64,000 bases of DNA from Mycolicibacterium vinylchloridicum (GCF_013404075.1 NZ_JACBJQ010000004.1:62001-126000); one strand, 5' to 3'; shown: positions 28,351 to 40,007, counted from the stretch's first letter. A program made the numbers and translations. Notes: generated by a model from the sequence alone, not told the origin.

Positions 28351-28361
28351 CAATTTTCCTC

Positions 28362-30128
28362 TCAGCCTGGGAGCACCGGCACCGCGCCGGGTACCAGGAA
28401 GGGTCGTACATCGGACCAGGATTGACCGTTGTCGGCGCTGGTCCCCGACAGTTGAAGCACCCCGCGACTATCCGAGACATAGACCGCCGCCGGGTTGGCC
28501 GCCACCGCCGAGACCGGCATCACGATGTTGCCGCTGGGCCCGTCGGAGTTGACGCCGTCGAGATTCACATACGAGACCGGGTGTGCGGCATCGGTTCTCG
28601 TGACGACGATGTCGTCGCCGGTACGCCACGACAGCGACACCACTGACGAGCCCAGACCGAAGCCGATCTGGCGCGGATACGTCAGCGAGAACTCCCCGGC
28701 CGGGGTCACTTCCACACCGGCCAGCACCACCTGCCCGTTGATCACCATCACCGCACGAGTGCCGTCACGGGAAAGCTGCAATTCGGTGATCGCACCGGGG
28801 AACCGGGAAGTCACCGCCGCGGAATCCACCGGAATCCGCGCGGGCTGGCCGGACGCCTCCTCCTGGATCACCCGAACGACGCTGATGCCGTCGACCACGA
28901 CCCACACCGCGTCATCCAAGGCCCACGACGGTCGGGTCAACGAACGCGCGTCGGTGGCTTTCGCCGCGGCCCCACCGTTCGGGCCGATCCACAACGACGA
29001 CAACATGTCCGGCGCACCAGGCCGCAACACGGTCACCGAGGCGATGTCCTGTCCCGTCCGCGACAGTGCAGCCGACACCTGGGCCGGCATCTGACCGAAC
29101 ATGCCGCGCACCGGTGTCGCCTGCTGTCCGTCGAGCGAGACCATCGAGCCATTGATCAGCGCGTGAACACCGGCTGAAGCGCCGTCGACCGCGCCGGGGT
29201 CGGTGGCCGCCACGTCGGTGGTGTTCCAGCCATCGGCGAACCGGTCGTCGAGGGCTGCGCCGTCGGCATTGATCACGTAGGGGCCCTTGATGTCGGCCCG
29301 GGCCAGTGTCCAAATTATCTGGGCGGCAAGCAATTGCCGACTATGCGGATCGGTGGTGGTCAGGTTCTCCAGATCGACCTTGGCACCGCCATAGCCCCGC
29401 CCGATACCGGTCTTGCCACCGTCGGCGCGGGTCACCGGGCCGATCAGCTTGACCGGTCCCAGCAGATTGCGCACCGTGCGGGCCATCTCGGGCCGGGGTC
29501 CCGCGATCAGCTTGGTGATCAGTTCGGTGGCCAACTGGTCGGCATCCGACACCGCGACGTAGCGCGGATCGGGAACCACGGTCTTGCCGGTCGGGTCGAC
29601 GAAGTACAGGGTGTTGCGCTTATAGGTGGCCTGGAACTGCTGCCAGTCCAGGAACACTCCGTTGGGCAACTTGTTGATCCGCCACCCATCCGGCGTCTGG
29701 ACCATCTCCAGTGGCCCCGGGTCGGGCAATTGCCCCTCGGCGGTCTCGAAGACACCGACGTCGGACAGCGACCCCAGCATGTCGGCCTTCATCGTGACCG
29801 AAACCCGATCGGGAGTTCGGGTTTCGACGAACACAACGTTGTCGATCAGCAACGCGCTGCCCTGGTCGTCCCAGGCATTGGACGCCGCGCCGGTGAGGAA
29901 CTGGCGAGCAGCCAGGTGCCGGTTGGCCGGATCGGCCGTGGCCTTGAGGAATTCGCGCAACAACTGGTCGGGATCCATTCCCGGAGCCGGCTTCGGCAAG
30001 CTCTTCGGCTGGGGTCGCTCGACGGTTCCGATCGCTTGCGGCGCCGACGAATTCGGCACGCCCGCACATCCGCCGGTCAATAACGCCACCACTGCGGCCA
30101 TCAACAGGACCAGCAGCCGGCTTGTCAC
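28362..30128 (-). CDS. lpqB: Lipoprotein LpqB, partner of the MtrAB system
   Basis: 588 residues. A lipoprotein signal ([14 protein letters not shown], lipidated Cys21) is followed by the LpqB/GerMN-like region and a C-terminal propeller-like domain ([23 protein letters not shown]). LpqB anchors outside the membrane and modulates the MtrB sensor in actinobacteria. The GTG start overlaps the mtrB stop (GTGTGA), so it is the last gene of mtrA-mtrB-lpqB and translationally coupled. Confidence 0.94.
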   Translation of the reverse strand: MTSRLLVLLMAAVVALLTGGCAGVPNSSAPQAIGTVERPQPKSLPKPAPGMDPDQLLREFLKATADPANRHLAARQFLTGAASNAWDDQGSALLIDNVVFVETRTPDRVSVTMKADMLGSLSDVGVFETAEGQLPDPGPLEMVQTPDGWRINKLPNGVFLDWQQFQATYKRNTLYFVDPTGKTVVPDPRYVAVSDADQLATELITKLIAGPRPEMARTVRNLLGPVKLIGPVTRADGGKTGIGRGYGGAKVDLENLTTTDPHSRQLLAAQIIWTLARADIKGPYVINADGAALDDRFADGWNTTDVAATDPGAVDGASAGVHALINGSMVSLDGQQATPVRGMFGQMPAQVSAALSRTGQDIASVTVLRPGAPDMLSSLWIGPNGGAAAKATDARSLTRPSWALDDAVWVVVDGISVVRVIQEEASGQPARIPVDSAAVTSRFPGAITELQLSRDGTRAVMVINGQVVLAGVEVTPAGEFSLTYPRQIGFGLGSSVVSLSWRTGDDIVVTRTDAAHPVSYVNLDGVNSDGPSGNIVMPVSAVAANPAAVYVSDSRGVLQLSGTSADNGQSWSDVRPFLVPGAVPVLPG

Positions 30129-31789
30129 ACGCTCTCCCCCGCCGGCTCCCGCTGCCGCACCTGGCGCTGATCCTTGCGACTATCATCGCGTTCTGCCGCA
30201 ACAGGTTTCAGCGGTAGCGGGCTGGTAGTCACCTTGTGTCCGCGCACCAGCGGCAGCGTCAACCGGAAGCACGCGCCCTTGCCGGGCTCGCCCCACGCCT
30301 CCAGCCGGCCCTGGTGCAGGCGAGCATCCTCGATGCTGATCGCCAGGCCGAGGCCCGTCCCGCCGGAGCGGCGCACCCGCGACGGGTCCGAGCGCCAGAA
30401 CCGGCTGAACACCAACTTCTCCTCGCCGGGCCGCAGTCCCACACCGTAGTCGCGAACCGTCACCGCGACAGTGTCCTCGTCGGCGGCCATCCGGATCCGC
30501 ACCGGCTTGTGTTCGGCGTGGTCGATGGCATTGGCGATCAGGTTGCGCAGGATGCGCTCGACACGGCGGGCGTCGACCTCGGCGATGACCTCGTGATCTG
30601 GCAGGTTGACCACCAGCTCGATCCCCGCCTCGTCGGCCAGGTGACCGACATTGCCCAGCGCACTGTTGACCGTCGAGCGCAGATCGACTGCCTCCACGGA
30701 CAATTCGGCGACGCCGGCGTCGTGGCGGGAAATCTCGAGCAGATCGTTGAGCAGCGTCTCGAACCGGTCGAGTTCGTTGACCATCAATTCGGTGGAGCGG
30801 CGCAGCGCGGGGTCCAGCTCCTCGGAATGGTCGTGAATCAGATCGGCGGCCATCCGCACCGTCGTGAGCGGGGTACGCAGCTCGTGGCTGACATCGGAGG
30901 TGAACCGGCGCTGCAGGTTGCCGAATTCCTCGAGGTTGGTGATCTGGCGCTGCAGGCTTTCGGCCATGTCGTTGAACGACACCGCCAGCCGGGCCATGTC
31001 GTCCTCGCCGCGCACCGGCATCCGCTCGGACAGGTGCCCTTCGGCGAAGCGTTCGGCGATCCGCGACGCCGAGCGCACCGGCAGGACCACCTGCCGCGAC
31101 ACCAGCAGGGCGATCCCGGCCAGCAGCACCAGCAGGACCAGCCCGCCGGTGGCCATGGTGCCGCGCACCAGCGTGATCGTGTTCTCCTCGTTGTTGAGCG
31201 GGAAGATGAGGTAGAGCTCGAGATTCGGTACGCGCGACGGGGCGGGCGTGCCGATCAACAGGGCCGGACCGCTGAAGGTCTCGGTGTGCACCGTCGAATA
31301 CTGATAGCTGACCTGACCCGCTTTCACGAAGTCGCGCAACGACTTCGGGATCTGGTCCACCGGCCCGGCGGCGGTCGCCGCACGCGGGCCATCACCCGGG
31401 ACCACCAGCACCGCGTCGAAGGTGCCGGCCAGGGCGGCCCCTGACGACTGACCGGTCTTGGAGATGAGGGTGTTGCGGGCCAGCTGCAGGCTGCTGTCCA
31501 GCGAGCGCGCCTCTTCACCGCTGACCGTCCCGCTGACAGTGTTGCGCGCCCGATCCAGTTCCTCGGTGGCCGCATGCACCTTCACGTCGAGAACCCGGTT
31601 CGTGATCTGGCTGGTGAGCACGAAGCCGAGCGCAACGATGACCGCCGCCGACAAACCCAATGTCAGCACGACCACCCGTAGCTGCAGGGAGCGGCGCCAG
31701 ATCAGCCCCAGCGCTCGACTCAGCGCACTCGTGCCCCGAACCAGTGGGCCCGAACGCCCCCAGGGACCGCGAACACGAGCTCGAATCAT
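30125..31789 (-). CDS. mtrB: Sensor histidine kinase MtrB
   Basis: 554 residues. TM1 ([20 protein letters not shown]) and TM2 ([17 protein letters not shown]) flank an extracytoplasmic sensor domain. HAMP, the phosphoacceptor H-box ([12 protein letters not shown] near residue 300), N-box ([14 protein letters not shown]) and G-boxes ([21 protein letters not shown]) follow. It phosphorylates MtrA in control of cell division and envelope genes. Lies 7 nt downstream of mtrA. Confidence 0.96.
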   Translation of the reverse strand: MIRARVRGPWGRSGPLVRGTSALSRALGLIWRRSLQLRVVVLTLGLSAAVIVALGFVLTSQITNRVLDVKVHAATEELDRARNTVSGTVSGEEARSLDSSLQLARNTLISKTGQSSGAALAGTFDAVLVVPGDGPRAATAAGPVDQIPKSLRDFVKAGQVSYQYSTVHTETFSGPALLIGTPAPSRVPNLELYLIFPLNNEENTITLVRGTMATGGLVLLVLLAGIALLVSRQVVLPVRSASRIAERFAEGHLSERMPVRGEDDMARLAVSFNDMAESLQRQITNLEEFGNLQRRFTSDVSHELRTPLTTVRMAADLIHDHSEELDPALRRSTELMVNELDRFETLLNDLLEISRHDAGVAELSVEAVDLRSTVNSALGNVGHLADEAGIELVVNLPDHEVIAEVDARRVERILRNLIANAIDHAEHKPVRIRMAADEDTVAVTVRDYGVGLRPGEEKLVFSRFWRSDPSRVRRSGGTGLGLAISIEDARLHQGRLEAWGEPGKGACFRLTLPLVRGHKVTTSPLPLKPVAAERDDSRKDQRQVRQREPAGESV

Positions 31790-31796
31790 GACCAGA

Positions 31797-32483
31797 TCAC
31801 GGAGGTCCGGCCTTGTAACCCACTCCTCGAACGGTCAGCACCACCTGCGGGTTCTCCGGGTCCTTTTCGACCTTCGCCCGCAACCGCTGGACATGCACGT
31901 TCACCAAACGGGTGTCCGCGGGGTGCCGATATCCCCACACCTGTTCGAGCAGCACATCACGAGTAAACACCTGCCGCGGTTTACGTGCCAGCGCCACCAG
32001 GAGGTCGAACTCCAGCGGTGTCAGCGAAATCTGCTCACCCTCGCGCGTGACCTTGTGCGCGGGCACGTCGATGTCGATATCGGCGATCGAGAGCATCTCG
32101 GCCGGCTCGTCCTCGTTGCGCCGCAGCCTCGCGCGGACGCGCGCCACCAGCTCCTTGGGCTTGAACGGTTTCATCACGTAGTCGTCGGCGCCGGACTCCA
32201 GGCCCAGCACCACGTCCACCGTGTCGGTCTTGGCGGTCAGCATGACGATCGGTACGCCGGAGTCCGCGCGCAGCACACGGCACACGTCGATGCCGTTCAT
32301 GCCGGGCAGCATGAGGTCCAGCAACACCAGATCGGGACGCAGCTCTCGCACGGCGGTCAGCGCCTGCGAGCCGTCGCCGATGACCGCAGTGTCGAAACCC
32401 TCGCCACGCAACACGATGGTGAGCATCTCGGCCAGCGATGGGTCGTCGTCGACTACGAGAATCCTTTGCCTCATGGTGTCCAT
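31797..32483 (-). CDS. mtrA: Response regulator MtrA (OmpR/PhoB type)
   Basis: 228 residues, the M. tuberculosis length, when started at ATG 32483 ([14 protein letters not shown]); an ATG-led extension to 32504 exists but is not conserved in my memory. The receiver domain has phosphoacceptor Asp56 ([13 protein letters not shown]), followed by an OmpR-type winged helix ([16 protein letters not shown] ... [14 protein letters not shown]). MtrA is an essential regulator of oriC, cell-wall and division genes in mycobacteria. The 72 nt upstream, after tmk, should hold its promoter. Confidence 0.97.
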   Translation of the reverse strand: MDTMRQRILVVDDDPSLAEMLTIVLRGEGFDTAVIGDGSQALTAVRELRPDLVLLDLMLPGMNGIDVCRVLRADSGVPIVMLTAKTDTVDVVLGLESGADDYVMKPFKPKELVARVRARLRRNEDEPAEMLSIADIDIDVPAHKVTREGEQISLTPLEFDLLVALARKPRQVFTRDVLLEQVWGYRHPADTRLVNVHVQRLRAKVEKDPENPQVVLTVRGVGYKAGPP

Positions 32484-32555
32484 GGTGTCACCGAATTGGG
32501 ACAAACCCCGGCTACCACACGGGCGAGTTGCGACATTTCCGCTGCGTGGGGGTCC

Positions 32556-33185
32556 CTAGGACGTGAGGGAGGCCGCCAAACCCGCCGGATCGACGTCCGG
32601 AGCGACGATCGACCACGGCCCGGCCCAGTTAGCAGCACCCAGTTCGGCGTACACCGCACCGGTTCGCCGCTGCAATCCGTCGTCACGTTCGTAGGCGTCG
32701 CGGGAGCGGTCGGCCTCCTGCTCGGCGCGCTGTCTGGCCCGCTGGGCGGCCAATTCCACCGAGGCGTCGAGCAGGATCTGCCGGTCGGGCTTGGGCAGGC
32801 CGAACCGGCCGTATTCGAGGTCGCCGACCCAGGCCACCGCCTCACCAGAGGCGTCCTGGTGCAGGCGGGCCGCACTGTAGGCGGCGTTGGAGGCGACATA
32901 GCGGTCCAGGATGACCACATCGTGCTCGCGACTCAGCGCAGCGATCTGGTCGATGGCCCCGGCCCGGTCGAGCGCGAACAGTGTCGCCATCGCATACACC
33001 GAGGAGGCCAGATCACCGTGGCGGCCGTGCAGCGCCTCGCTGGCGAGATCGGCGTGGATCGACTGTCCGTAGCGCGGGAACGCCAGCGTGGTGACGGACC
33101 TGCCGTCGGCCTCGAAGGCCCGCTGCAGACCAACGGTCAGCGTGCGCTTGCCCGCACCGTCCAGTCCCTCGATGACGATGAGCAC
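32556..33185 (-). CDS. tmk: Thymidylate kinase
   Basis: 209 residues. It phosphorylates dTMP to dTDP. P-loop IEGLDGAGKRT, the FPRYGQS substrate segment and the DRYVASNAAY motif with catalytic Arg are visible, as is the mycobacterial-type lid region (RARQRAEQEADRSRDAYER). Start is a GTG at 33185, where the conserved MLIVIEG begins. It lies between the M23-like lipoprotein and mtrA, all on the same strand, an order I recall from M. tuberculosis (tmk Rv3247c, mtrA Rv3246c). Confidence 0.95.
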   Translation of the reverse strand: MLIVIEGLDGAGKRTLTVGLQRAFEADGRSVTTLAFPRYGQSIHADLASEALHGRHGDLASSVYAMATLFALDRAGAIDQIAALSREHDVVILDRYVASNAAYSAARLHQDASGEAVAWVGDLEYGRFGLPKPDRQILLDASVELAAQRARQRAEQEADRSRDAYERDDGLQRRTGAVYAELGAANWAGPWSIVAPDVDPAGLAASLTS

Positions 33186-33218
33186 GCGGGCAGCCTAGCC
33201 GGGACTACCGCGCCGGGA

Positions 33219-34421
33219 CTACCGCGTGAACGTGACCAGATTCTGGTCGAGCACCATCTCGTCGGTGTGATCGGCACGAGTGGCATCGGCCACCAATGCC
33301 AGCGGCACGCCGGTGGCTTCGGCCGCGTCGAAGGCACCGGTGCTGGCCACCTGGCCGGTCGTGGTGAATTTGTCGTACAGGTAGGGCAACCCCTGGGCGG
33401 CCAGCGGCGACGGGCCGTCCATCACATGCACATGGAGATGGGGCGCAACCGAATTGCCGGAATTGCCGACCAGTCCGATGACGTCACCGCGCTTGACCCG
33501 GTCCCCCGATTTCGGTCGCACGCTGCCCGGCTGCATGTGGGCGTAGTTGACGAAGAAGCCGTTGCCGATGTCGAGGACGACGAAGTTGCCGTCGGCCTCG
33601 TCGAGCCCGATGTCGGCGGGGTAGGTGCCGGGGGTCTGCTCGGGCAGATCGTTACGGGTGCCGACGACGGTGCCGTCGGCCACGGCGTAGATCTCCTTGC
33701 CGAAGATCTGATAGCTCCTGGGATCCTTCGGGTCGCCGGTGAAGATCCGGTTCTGCGCGTCGGCCTGCTCGAAGTCGACGGCGTAGCGCTGCGCGAGGTA
33801 CAGCTGGCCGTTGATCGGCAGCACCGCCCGGGTATGCCGGGGCGCGTCGCAGCAGCCGTCGGCTCCGACATACCGCTCCCCGATCAGCGGCGCCGACAGC
33901 ACCGGCAACGTGCGCCGGTCCACCGTCGTGGGCGCCAGCTGCTCGGTCTGCTGCTGGCCGGCCGGCGGCAACGCCGCCGCGGTCAGCTCGATCCGATGCG
34001 TGAGTTGGTGCGGGACTTGCTTGTCGTCGGCCAGCGGCACGTGCATGAACACCGTGGCGGCTTGGCCGGGCTCCAGCACGTTGGTCGCGGCCTTGGCGCC
34101 GGCGGGATACACCCGGTGTTGCAGCGACCCGGTATCTCGCTCACCGATCTGCTTGCCGTTCGCGGCGTCGAGCACCGCGACGTCTTTGATCGTCAGCTCA
34201 CCGCTGGTGAAGTTGGTGACCGACAGCTCGTACACGAGGTGCGTGAGGCGGTCGGATCCCTTGAACGGAATCGGCGCGAACGGCACCGAGCCGACGAGGG
34301 GGGTAATCGCGGCGGCCACCGGCGACGGCGGCGAACTCTGTGTGGAGACGGGCGATTTCCCACCACACCCCGCGATGACGAGCAGCACACCCAGTGCCGC
34401 AACACAACCGAGTCTGCGCAC
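33219..34421 (-). CDS. M23/LytM-domain lipoprotein, possibly non-catalytic
   Basis: 400 residues. A lipoprotein signal ends VIAGC (Cys19). An Ig-like N-terminal half (residues ~60-160) is followed by a C-terminal LytM/M23 domain. The HxH ligand pair is present (APHLHVHVMD), but the first zinc-ligand position of the HxxxD motif is Arg (QRYAVDF), so peptidase activity is doubtful. It could be a regulator or scaffold of cell-wall hydrolases, as degenerate LytM proteins are elsewhere. It is upstream of tmk on the same strand. Confidence 0.82.
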   Translation of the reverse strand: MRRLGCVAALGVLLVIAGCGGKSPVSTQSSPPSPVAAAITPLVGSVPFAPIPFKGSDRLTHLVYELSVTNFTSGELTIKDVAVLDAANGKQIGERDTGSLQHRVYPAGAKAATNVLEPGQAATVFMHVPLADDKQVPHQLTHRIELTAAALPPAGQQQTEQLAPTTVDRRTLPVLSAPLIGERYVGADGCCDAPRHTRAVLPINGQLYLAQRYAVDFEQADAQNRIFTGDPKDPRSYQIFGKEIYAVADGTVVGTRNDLPEQTPGTYPADIGLDEADGNFVVLDIGNGFFVNYAHMQPGSVRPKSGDRVKRGDVIGLVGNSGNSVAPHLHVHVMDGPSPLAAQGLPYLYDKFTTTGQVASTGAFDAAEATGVPLALVADATRADHTDEMVLDQNLVTFTR

Positions 34422-34472
34422 AGCTCACGATCCCACGCGGAAACGAGATTTGCGCGCTGACCCGATGACGCC

Positions 34473-36023
34473 TCAGGTGTTCTTGCTGATGATGTCGACG
34501 TAGTACTTGCCGGTGCTGTCATCCCTACGCAGCGCGTAGATCTTTCCGCCGGCCTCGGCCACCGTGTAGACGTAATCGCCAAGCTTGACGGTGGCCACCA
34601 CCTTGTTGGTCGCCGGGTTGTACACCTTCACGGCGCCGTTCGCTGTGCCCTCAGGAAGAGAGTCGTAAGAGTTGATGTAAACCAGCCCGTCCGACCCGAC
34701 CGCATTGAAAGTCGCCCTGCCATTGTTGCCGAGCGCCAACGGAATTGACGAAACAGCACCGGTGGTGGCGTTGATCACGTAGCGGGGTGTGTAGACATGC
34801 CCGGCATCGGCCACGAAGCGCGTTCCATTCAAATAGAACGTCGAAGTGCCATTGCTGATCGCGACGGGAGTGCCGACGACGCCGCCCGCCCCGACCGTCG
34901 CGACCCCTTGGGTGGAGTTGGTGAGGGAGCCGACCAGGAAGACCACGCCGTTGGGTCCGCCCGCCAGGGCGGGGCCATCCCGGTAGGCCAACGCGGTGCT
35001 GAGGATGAAGCTACCGAGAATGGCCTTGGTCGCGGTGGCCGTCGCGGGATTGATCGTCCACAGCGCGGGCTTGTAAGTGCCGTCGTCCAAAGTGCTGCTC
35101 GAGGCGAAGACCCCGGCGCTGGTCGCCACGAGCGAGACGTCCGAGGTGGCCCCGAGCGGGATCGTCTTCACCACGCCGGTGGCGCTGACCATGATCACCG
35201 GGCGGTCGGTGCCCGAGAAACCGGTGAGGTAGACATTGGTGTCGCTGCCGACGCCGGCGACGATGTTGTAGGTGCCGGTGCTGTTCTCGCCGTAGGTGAA
35301 CTGGGCGGGATCGAGTGCGACCGTGGAGTACGTGCCGGCACCGTCGGAGGGATAGATCTGGAGCTCCGCCCCAGTAGTGGTTCCGCCGGCGCTGTAGGTC
35401 AGGGACAGGGCGTAGATGCGCCCGTCGGGGCCGACCGTCATGGGCGGCGAGGTGACGCCATGGCCCGCGCTGAGAGGGATGCTGCCGGTCACCTTGTAGT
35501 CACCGGAGCCCTGGCTCGACCCGGGGCCACGGAACAGCTTGGTGATCTGGTTGATGATCGCCTGGGGTATGGCGAGGATCTGCTTGATGAGGTTTGCCAC
35601 ACCGTTGAGCAGCTGCTGAATGGGATTGGCTGCCGCAGTAGCGCGGGAAATGGCGGACACGTCGGCAGTGACGGGTGCGCTCAGCGCCGCCGCATTCGGC
35701 GTGCTCGCCGCCGCGGTACGCACCGCGGCGGCCGGGGCTGGCGCAGCGGCCGCGCGAACGCTTGCCGGAAGACTCGCGGCAGCCAGCGGCGTGACCGTGA
35801 CGCGCTTGGGTTTGGGCTTGTTGGCAGCGCTCTTGGCGGGGCCGGCCTTGACGCGATTGGTGTGGCCGGTTCCCGCGCTCTGCGCGTTGTCCGCCTTTGA
35901 AGTGTTAGCGGGGCCCGCCGTGCCGGTGTCGGCGCTGGCGGCGGCTGCACCGCCGACTGCCACTCCCAGCCCGGCCGCTACTGCCAATCCGCTGAACCAC
36001 AGAACGTTCTTGTTCTCCGTCAT
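34473..36023 (-). CDS. Secreted beta-propeller surface protein
   Basis: 516 residues. A signal segment (WFSGLAVAAGLGVAVGG ... ASADTG) leads to an Ala/Pro/Lys-rich linker with KPKPKRVTV, then a helical strip (IQQLLNGVANLIKQILAIPQ). The rest is a propeller of weak repeats (VGPDGRIYALSL, GSDTNVYLTGFSG, GSDGLVYINSYDS, VYNPATNKVVATVKL). Start ATG 36023 (MTENKNVLW) follows GGGGG; ATG-led sequence further up is not signal-like. The architecture resembles the proteins at 34-2448 and 57834-59630. Function unknown, probably cell-surface. Confidence 0.75.
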   Translation of the reverse strand: MTENKNVLWFSGLAVAAGLGVAVGGAAAASADTGTAGPANTSKADNAQSAGTGHTNRVKAGPAKSAANKPKPKRVTVTPLAAASLPASVRAAAAPAPAAAVRTAAASTPNAAALSAPVTADVSAISRATAAANPIQQLLNGVANLIKQILAIPQAIINQITKLFRGPGSSQGSGDYKVTGSIPLSAGHGVTSPPMTVGPDGRIYALSLTYSAGGTTTGAELQIYPSDGAGTYSTVALDPAQFTYGENSTGTYNIVAGVGSDTNVYLTGFSGTDRPVIMVSATGVVKTIPLGATSDVSLVATSAGVFASSSTLDDGTYKPALWTINPATATATKAILGSFILSTALAYRDGPALAGGPNGVVFLVGSLTNSTQGVATVGAGGVVGTPVAISNGTSTFYLNGTRFVADAGHVYTPRYVINATTGAVSSIPLALGNNGRATFNAVGSDGLVYINSYDSLPEGTANGAVKVYNPATNKVVATVKLGDYVYTVAEAGGKIYALRRDDSTGKYYVDIISKNT

Positions 36024-36140
36024 GGTGCCCCCAAGGCAGACATCTGGCAAATTAACCGGCTGGTAAATCTCTGCGAGATAGCTGGGAAATTACCACATGT
36101 GTGGGGATCCAGTGAAGGGTCGGTTTTCACCGGAAACGAC

Positions 36141-36177
36141 CGCGCCGAGTGCGCGCACAGAGCACACACTCGGCGCG
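36141..36177 (-). terminator. Strong inverted repeat after sahH
   Basis: Perfect 11-bp arms CGCGCCGAGTG (36141-36151) and CACTCGGCGCG (36167-36177) with a 15-nt loop begin 11 nt after the sahH stop. Only a weak T-stretch follows (TCGTTTCC), as is common for mycobacterial terminators. Confidence 0.6.
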
Positions 36178-36188
36178 ATGCCGGTCGA

Positions 36189-37649
<1,461 letters not shown>

Positions 37650-37752
37650 GTAGAGCCCCTATTCGTTCGTATTGCCGATAAGCGCGCGACGCGCGCTGGC
37701 GACACCCTCAGCCTGCGGGCTCGCGGGACAGGCGCGTGATGCGCTCTGACAG
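37650..37752 (-). promoter_or_regulatory. Hairpin-rich leader between the tetR gene and sahH
   Basis: Three inverted repeats follow each other: AGCGCGC/GCGCGCT with a 3-nt loop (37681-37697), AGCC/GGCT (37710-37721) and CAGGCGC/GCGCtCTG (37729-37748). They could be a terminator for the alkB operon or a structured leader controlling sahH. I could not match it to the SAH riboswitch consensus. Confidence 0.35.
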
Positions 37753-38385
37753 CTAAGGAATATCGATAACACCGTATCGTTCGGCGAACGGCGTCATCAA
37801 TCGGGCCAGGTCTAGGGCCACATCGTGGTCGGCTTCGGGTGGCATCGAGACATAACTCAGAGCCAGCCGCACGATCGCGCGGGCCAGCACACCCGCATCC
37901 TCGGCGCTGGCACTGACCCAGCTGGTCATGAAGGCGTCGGTGAGGCGCGCCGACGCCCGCGTGATGATCGGTGCGCTGTCGGTGGTGATCATCTGCAGCA
38001 GGTCGGGTTTCGCGACGCCGGTCAGTAGCGAGATGACCAAAGGGTCGGCGGCCGACTCGGTGAAGAACAGCCGGAACCCCTCGGTGAACGCGGCGAGGAC
38101 ATTGCCGACGTTGGAGGAGATCGCATCGCCGATGGCGTCCACCAGGCGATCGGCCAGTCGCAGCGCATAGCCCTGCGCGAGTCCCTGGCGAGAGCCGAAT
38201 TCGTTGTAGATGGTCTGACGGCTGATCCCCGCAGTGCGCGCGACATCGGTGAGGGTGATCGCCGACCAGTCCTTGGTCAGCAGCTCTTCCCGCATCGCGT
38301 CGAGCACCGTCTCCCGTAGTAACGCGCGGGAGGCCTCGGGATAGGGAACCCGAGGCCTCTTCACATGCGCGACTGTAATGGTCAC
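37753..38385 (-). CDS. TetR-family regulator of the alkane hydroxylase operon
   Basis: 210 residues. The N-terminal helix-turn-helix ([20 protein letters not shown] ... NEFGSRQGL) is followed by an all-helical ligand domain. The GTG start at 38385 overlaps the rubB stop by 4 nt (GTGA), so it is the fourth coupled gene of alkB-rubA-rubB-tetR (Rv3249c position). The inverted repeat just downstream of the alkB -10 box is the obvious candidate target, giving negative feedback. The likely effector is a fatty acid or acyl-CoA derived from alkane oxidation; this is inference. Confidence 0.88.
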   Translation of the reverse strand: MTITVAHVKRPRVPYPEASRALLRETVLDAMREELLTKDWSAITLTDVARTAGISRQTIYNEFGSRQGLAQGYALRLADRLVDAIGDAISSNVGNVLAAFTEGFRLFFTESAADPLVISLLTGVAKPDLLQMITTDSAPIITRASARLTDAFMTSWVSASAEDAGVLARAIVRLALSYVSMPPEADHDVALDLARLMTPFAERYGVIDIP

Positions 38386-38570
38386 GGCCTCGCGACTTCC
38401 ACCATCTCGAAGTCCGACTTCGCCGCGCCGCAGTCCGGGCAACTCCAGTCCGCCGGGATGTCGTCCCACCGGGTGCCCGGAGCAATACCGTCCTCCGGCC
38501 AGCCCTTGGCCTCGTCGTACTCAAACCCGCACTGCACACAGATGAACAGTTTGTAGTCCTGCTCGCTCAC
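38382..38570 (-). CDS. rubB: Rubredoxin RubB
   Basis: 62 residues. Two CxxC knuckles bind one iron ([10 protein letters not shown] and SCPDCGAAK). It carries electrons to AlkB. GTG start at 38570 overlaps the rubA stop by 4 nt, and its own stop overlaps the tetR start. Confidence 0.95.
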   Translation of the reverse strand: MSEQDYKLFICVQCGFEYDEAKGWPEDGIAPGTRWDDIPADWSCPDCGAAKSDFEMVEVARP

Positions 38571-38740
38571 TGCTTGACACCCATCTCTTCGAAGTCAACT
38601 TTTTCTCGCACCCCGCAGTCGGGGCAGCACCAGTCGTCCGGTACTTCGGTCCAGGCGGTCCCGGGCGGAAAGCCCTCCCGCGCAGCACCTTTCGCCTCGT
38701 CGTACACGTAGTCACAGATCGGGCACCGGTAGGAGGTCAT
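38567..38740 (-). CDS. rubA: Rubredoxin RubA
   Basis: 57 residues: [18 protein letters not shown] near the start and [16 protein letters not shown] near the end give the two CxxC iron knuckles. AGGAGG lies close upstream. ATG at 38740 overlaps the alkB stop (ATGA) and the TGA at 38567-38569 overlaps the rubB start. It is short enough to be missed by length-filtered gene calling. Confidence 0.95.
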   Translation of the reverse strand: MTSYRCPICDYVYDEAKGAAREGFPPGTAWTEVPDDWCCPDCGVREKVDFEEMGVKQ

Positions 38741-39975
38741 GCCACCGCTCCATAACGGGCCAGGATCTTCTCCCGCCGGCGCGGATCGACGTTGACCTTG
38801 GTGATGTCACCGTCGTAGTGCTCGAGCACCCGGTGGTCCATCATCCGGCGCCACACCCACGGGAAGTACGTCACGCCGATCAAAGTCGCGTAGCCGCTGG
38901 GCAATTCGGGCGCCTCGGACATACTGCGCAGCGTCTGATAACGCCGGGTCGGGTTGGCGTGGTGGTCACTGTGCCGCTGCAGGTGATACAGGAACAGGTT
39001 GGTCACCAGATGGTCGGAGTTCCAGCTGTGCTGCGGTGAGCAGCGCTCGTAGCGGCCGTTCTCGTTCTTCTGGCGCAGCAGCCCATAGTGCTCCAGGTAG
39101 TTCACCGATTCCAGCATCGAGAATCCGAACACCGCCTGGATGATCAGGAACGGAATCAGCGCGGGGCCGAACACCGCGATGAGCGCACCGAAGAGCACCA
39201 CCGACATCAGCCAGGCGTTGAGAACGTCGTTGCCCAACCAGGTGCGCGGATCCCACGGGCTCTTGCCGAGGCGGCGGATGCGCGCCGCCTCGAGTGTGAG
39301 TGCCGATCGCGCGCTACCAAACACACTGCGCGGCACGAACTCCCAGAACGTCTCCCCGAAGCGGGCCGATGCCGGATCCTCCGGGGTGGCGACGCGGACG
39401 TGATGGCCGCGGTTGTGCTCGATGTAGAAGTGGCCGTAGCAGGTCTGGGCAAGCGTGATCTTGGACAGCCAGCGCTCGAGGGCGTCCTTCTTGTGTCCGA
39501 GTTCGTGCGCGGTGTTGATGCCCGTTCCGCCGAGCACGCCCACCGACAGCGCCAGACCGATCTTGGCGAACCAGCTCAGCGAACCCTCGTAGCCCAGCCA
39601 GCTCAGGTTCGACGCGGTGAACATGTAGGCGCCGAAGATCAGGCTGAGGAATTGGAACGGGATGAACGCATACGTGCAGTACCGGTAGTACTTGTCGTTC
39701 TCCAGGTACTCCATCAGCTCATCCGGCGGGTTCTGGCCGTCGCGGCCGAACTTCAAGTCCAGCGACGGCAACAGCACGTAGATCAGGACCGGCCCGACCC
39801 AGAAGAACACCTGCGATGCTGCGGTCCAGCCGAATTGGTTCAGGCCCCAGACGACCGGCAGCACCACGAACAGCGCGGTCGGCGCGATCAGGCCCATCAG
39901 CCACAGATAGCGCTTCTTGTCACGCCAGTGCGCCGACGACGCGGATGCGGCGGGGGCGTCCAGTTGAGACGTCAC
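38737..39975 (-). CDS. alkB: Alkane 1-monooxygenase AlkB
   Basis: 412 residues. This integral-membrane di-iron enzyme hydroxylates the terminal carbon of medium or long n-alkanes or related chains. Histidine boxes are NTAHELGHKK, YIEHNRGHH and LQRHSDHHANPTRRYQ, plus NYLEHYG. Several hydrophobic segments precede them (LMGLIAPTALFVVLPVVWGL and others). I chose GTG at 39975 because GGAGGT lies 7 nt upstream; a TTG at 39990 overlaps that site. First gene of the coupled alkB-rubA-rubB-tetR operon. Confidence 0.95.
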   Translation of the reverse strand: MTSQLDAPAASASSAHWRDKKRYLWLMGLIAPTALFVVLPVVWGLNQFGWTAASQVFFWVGPVLIYVLLPSLDLKFGRDGQNPPDELMEYLENDKYYRYCTYAFIPFQFLSLIFGAYMFTASNLSWLGYEGSLSWFAKIGLALSVGVLGGTGINTAHELGHKKDALERWLSKITLAQTCYGHFYIEHNRGHHVRVATPEDPASARFGETFWEFVPRSVFGSARSALTLEAARIRRLGKSPWDPRTWLGNDVLNAWLMSVVLFGALIAVFGPALIPFLIIQAVFGFSMLESVNYLEHYGLLRQKNENGRYERCSPQHSWNSDHLVTNLFLYHLQRHSDHHANPTRRYQTLRSMSEAPELPSGYATLIGVTYFPWVWRRMMDHRVLEHYDGDITKVNVDPRRREKILARYGAVA

Positions 39976-39987
39976 GACAGTTACCTC

Positions 39988-40007
39988 CAAGTCACGTTGA
40001 TGACTTG
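39988..40007. promoter_or_regulatory. Candidate TetR operator in the alkB leader
   Basis: CAAGTCA (39988-39994), a 6-nt spacer and TGACTTG (40001-40007) form a perfect inverted repeat directly after the -10 box, where a repressor would block transcription. It partly overlaps the alkB ribosome-binding site. Confidence 0.6.

Noticed and set aside
37650..37752. SAH riboswitch upstream of sahH
   Set aside because: Hairpins are present, but the conserved core and pseudoknot elements of the SAH riboswitch could not be recognised.
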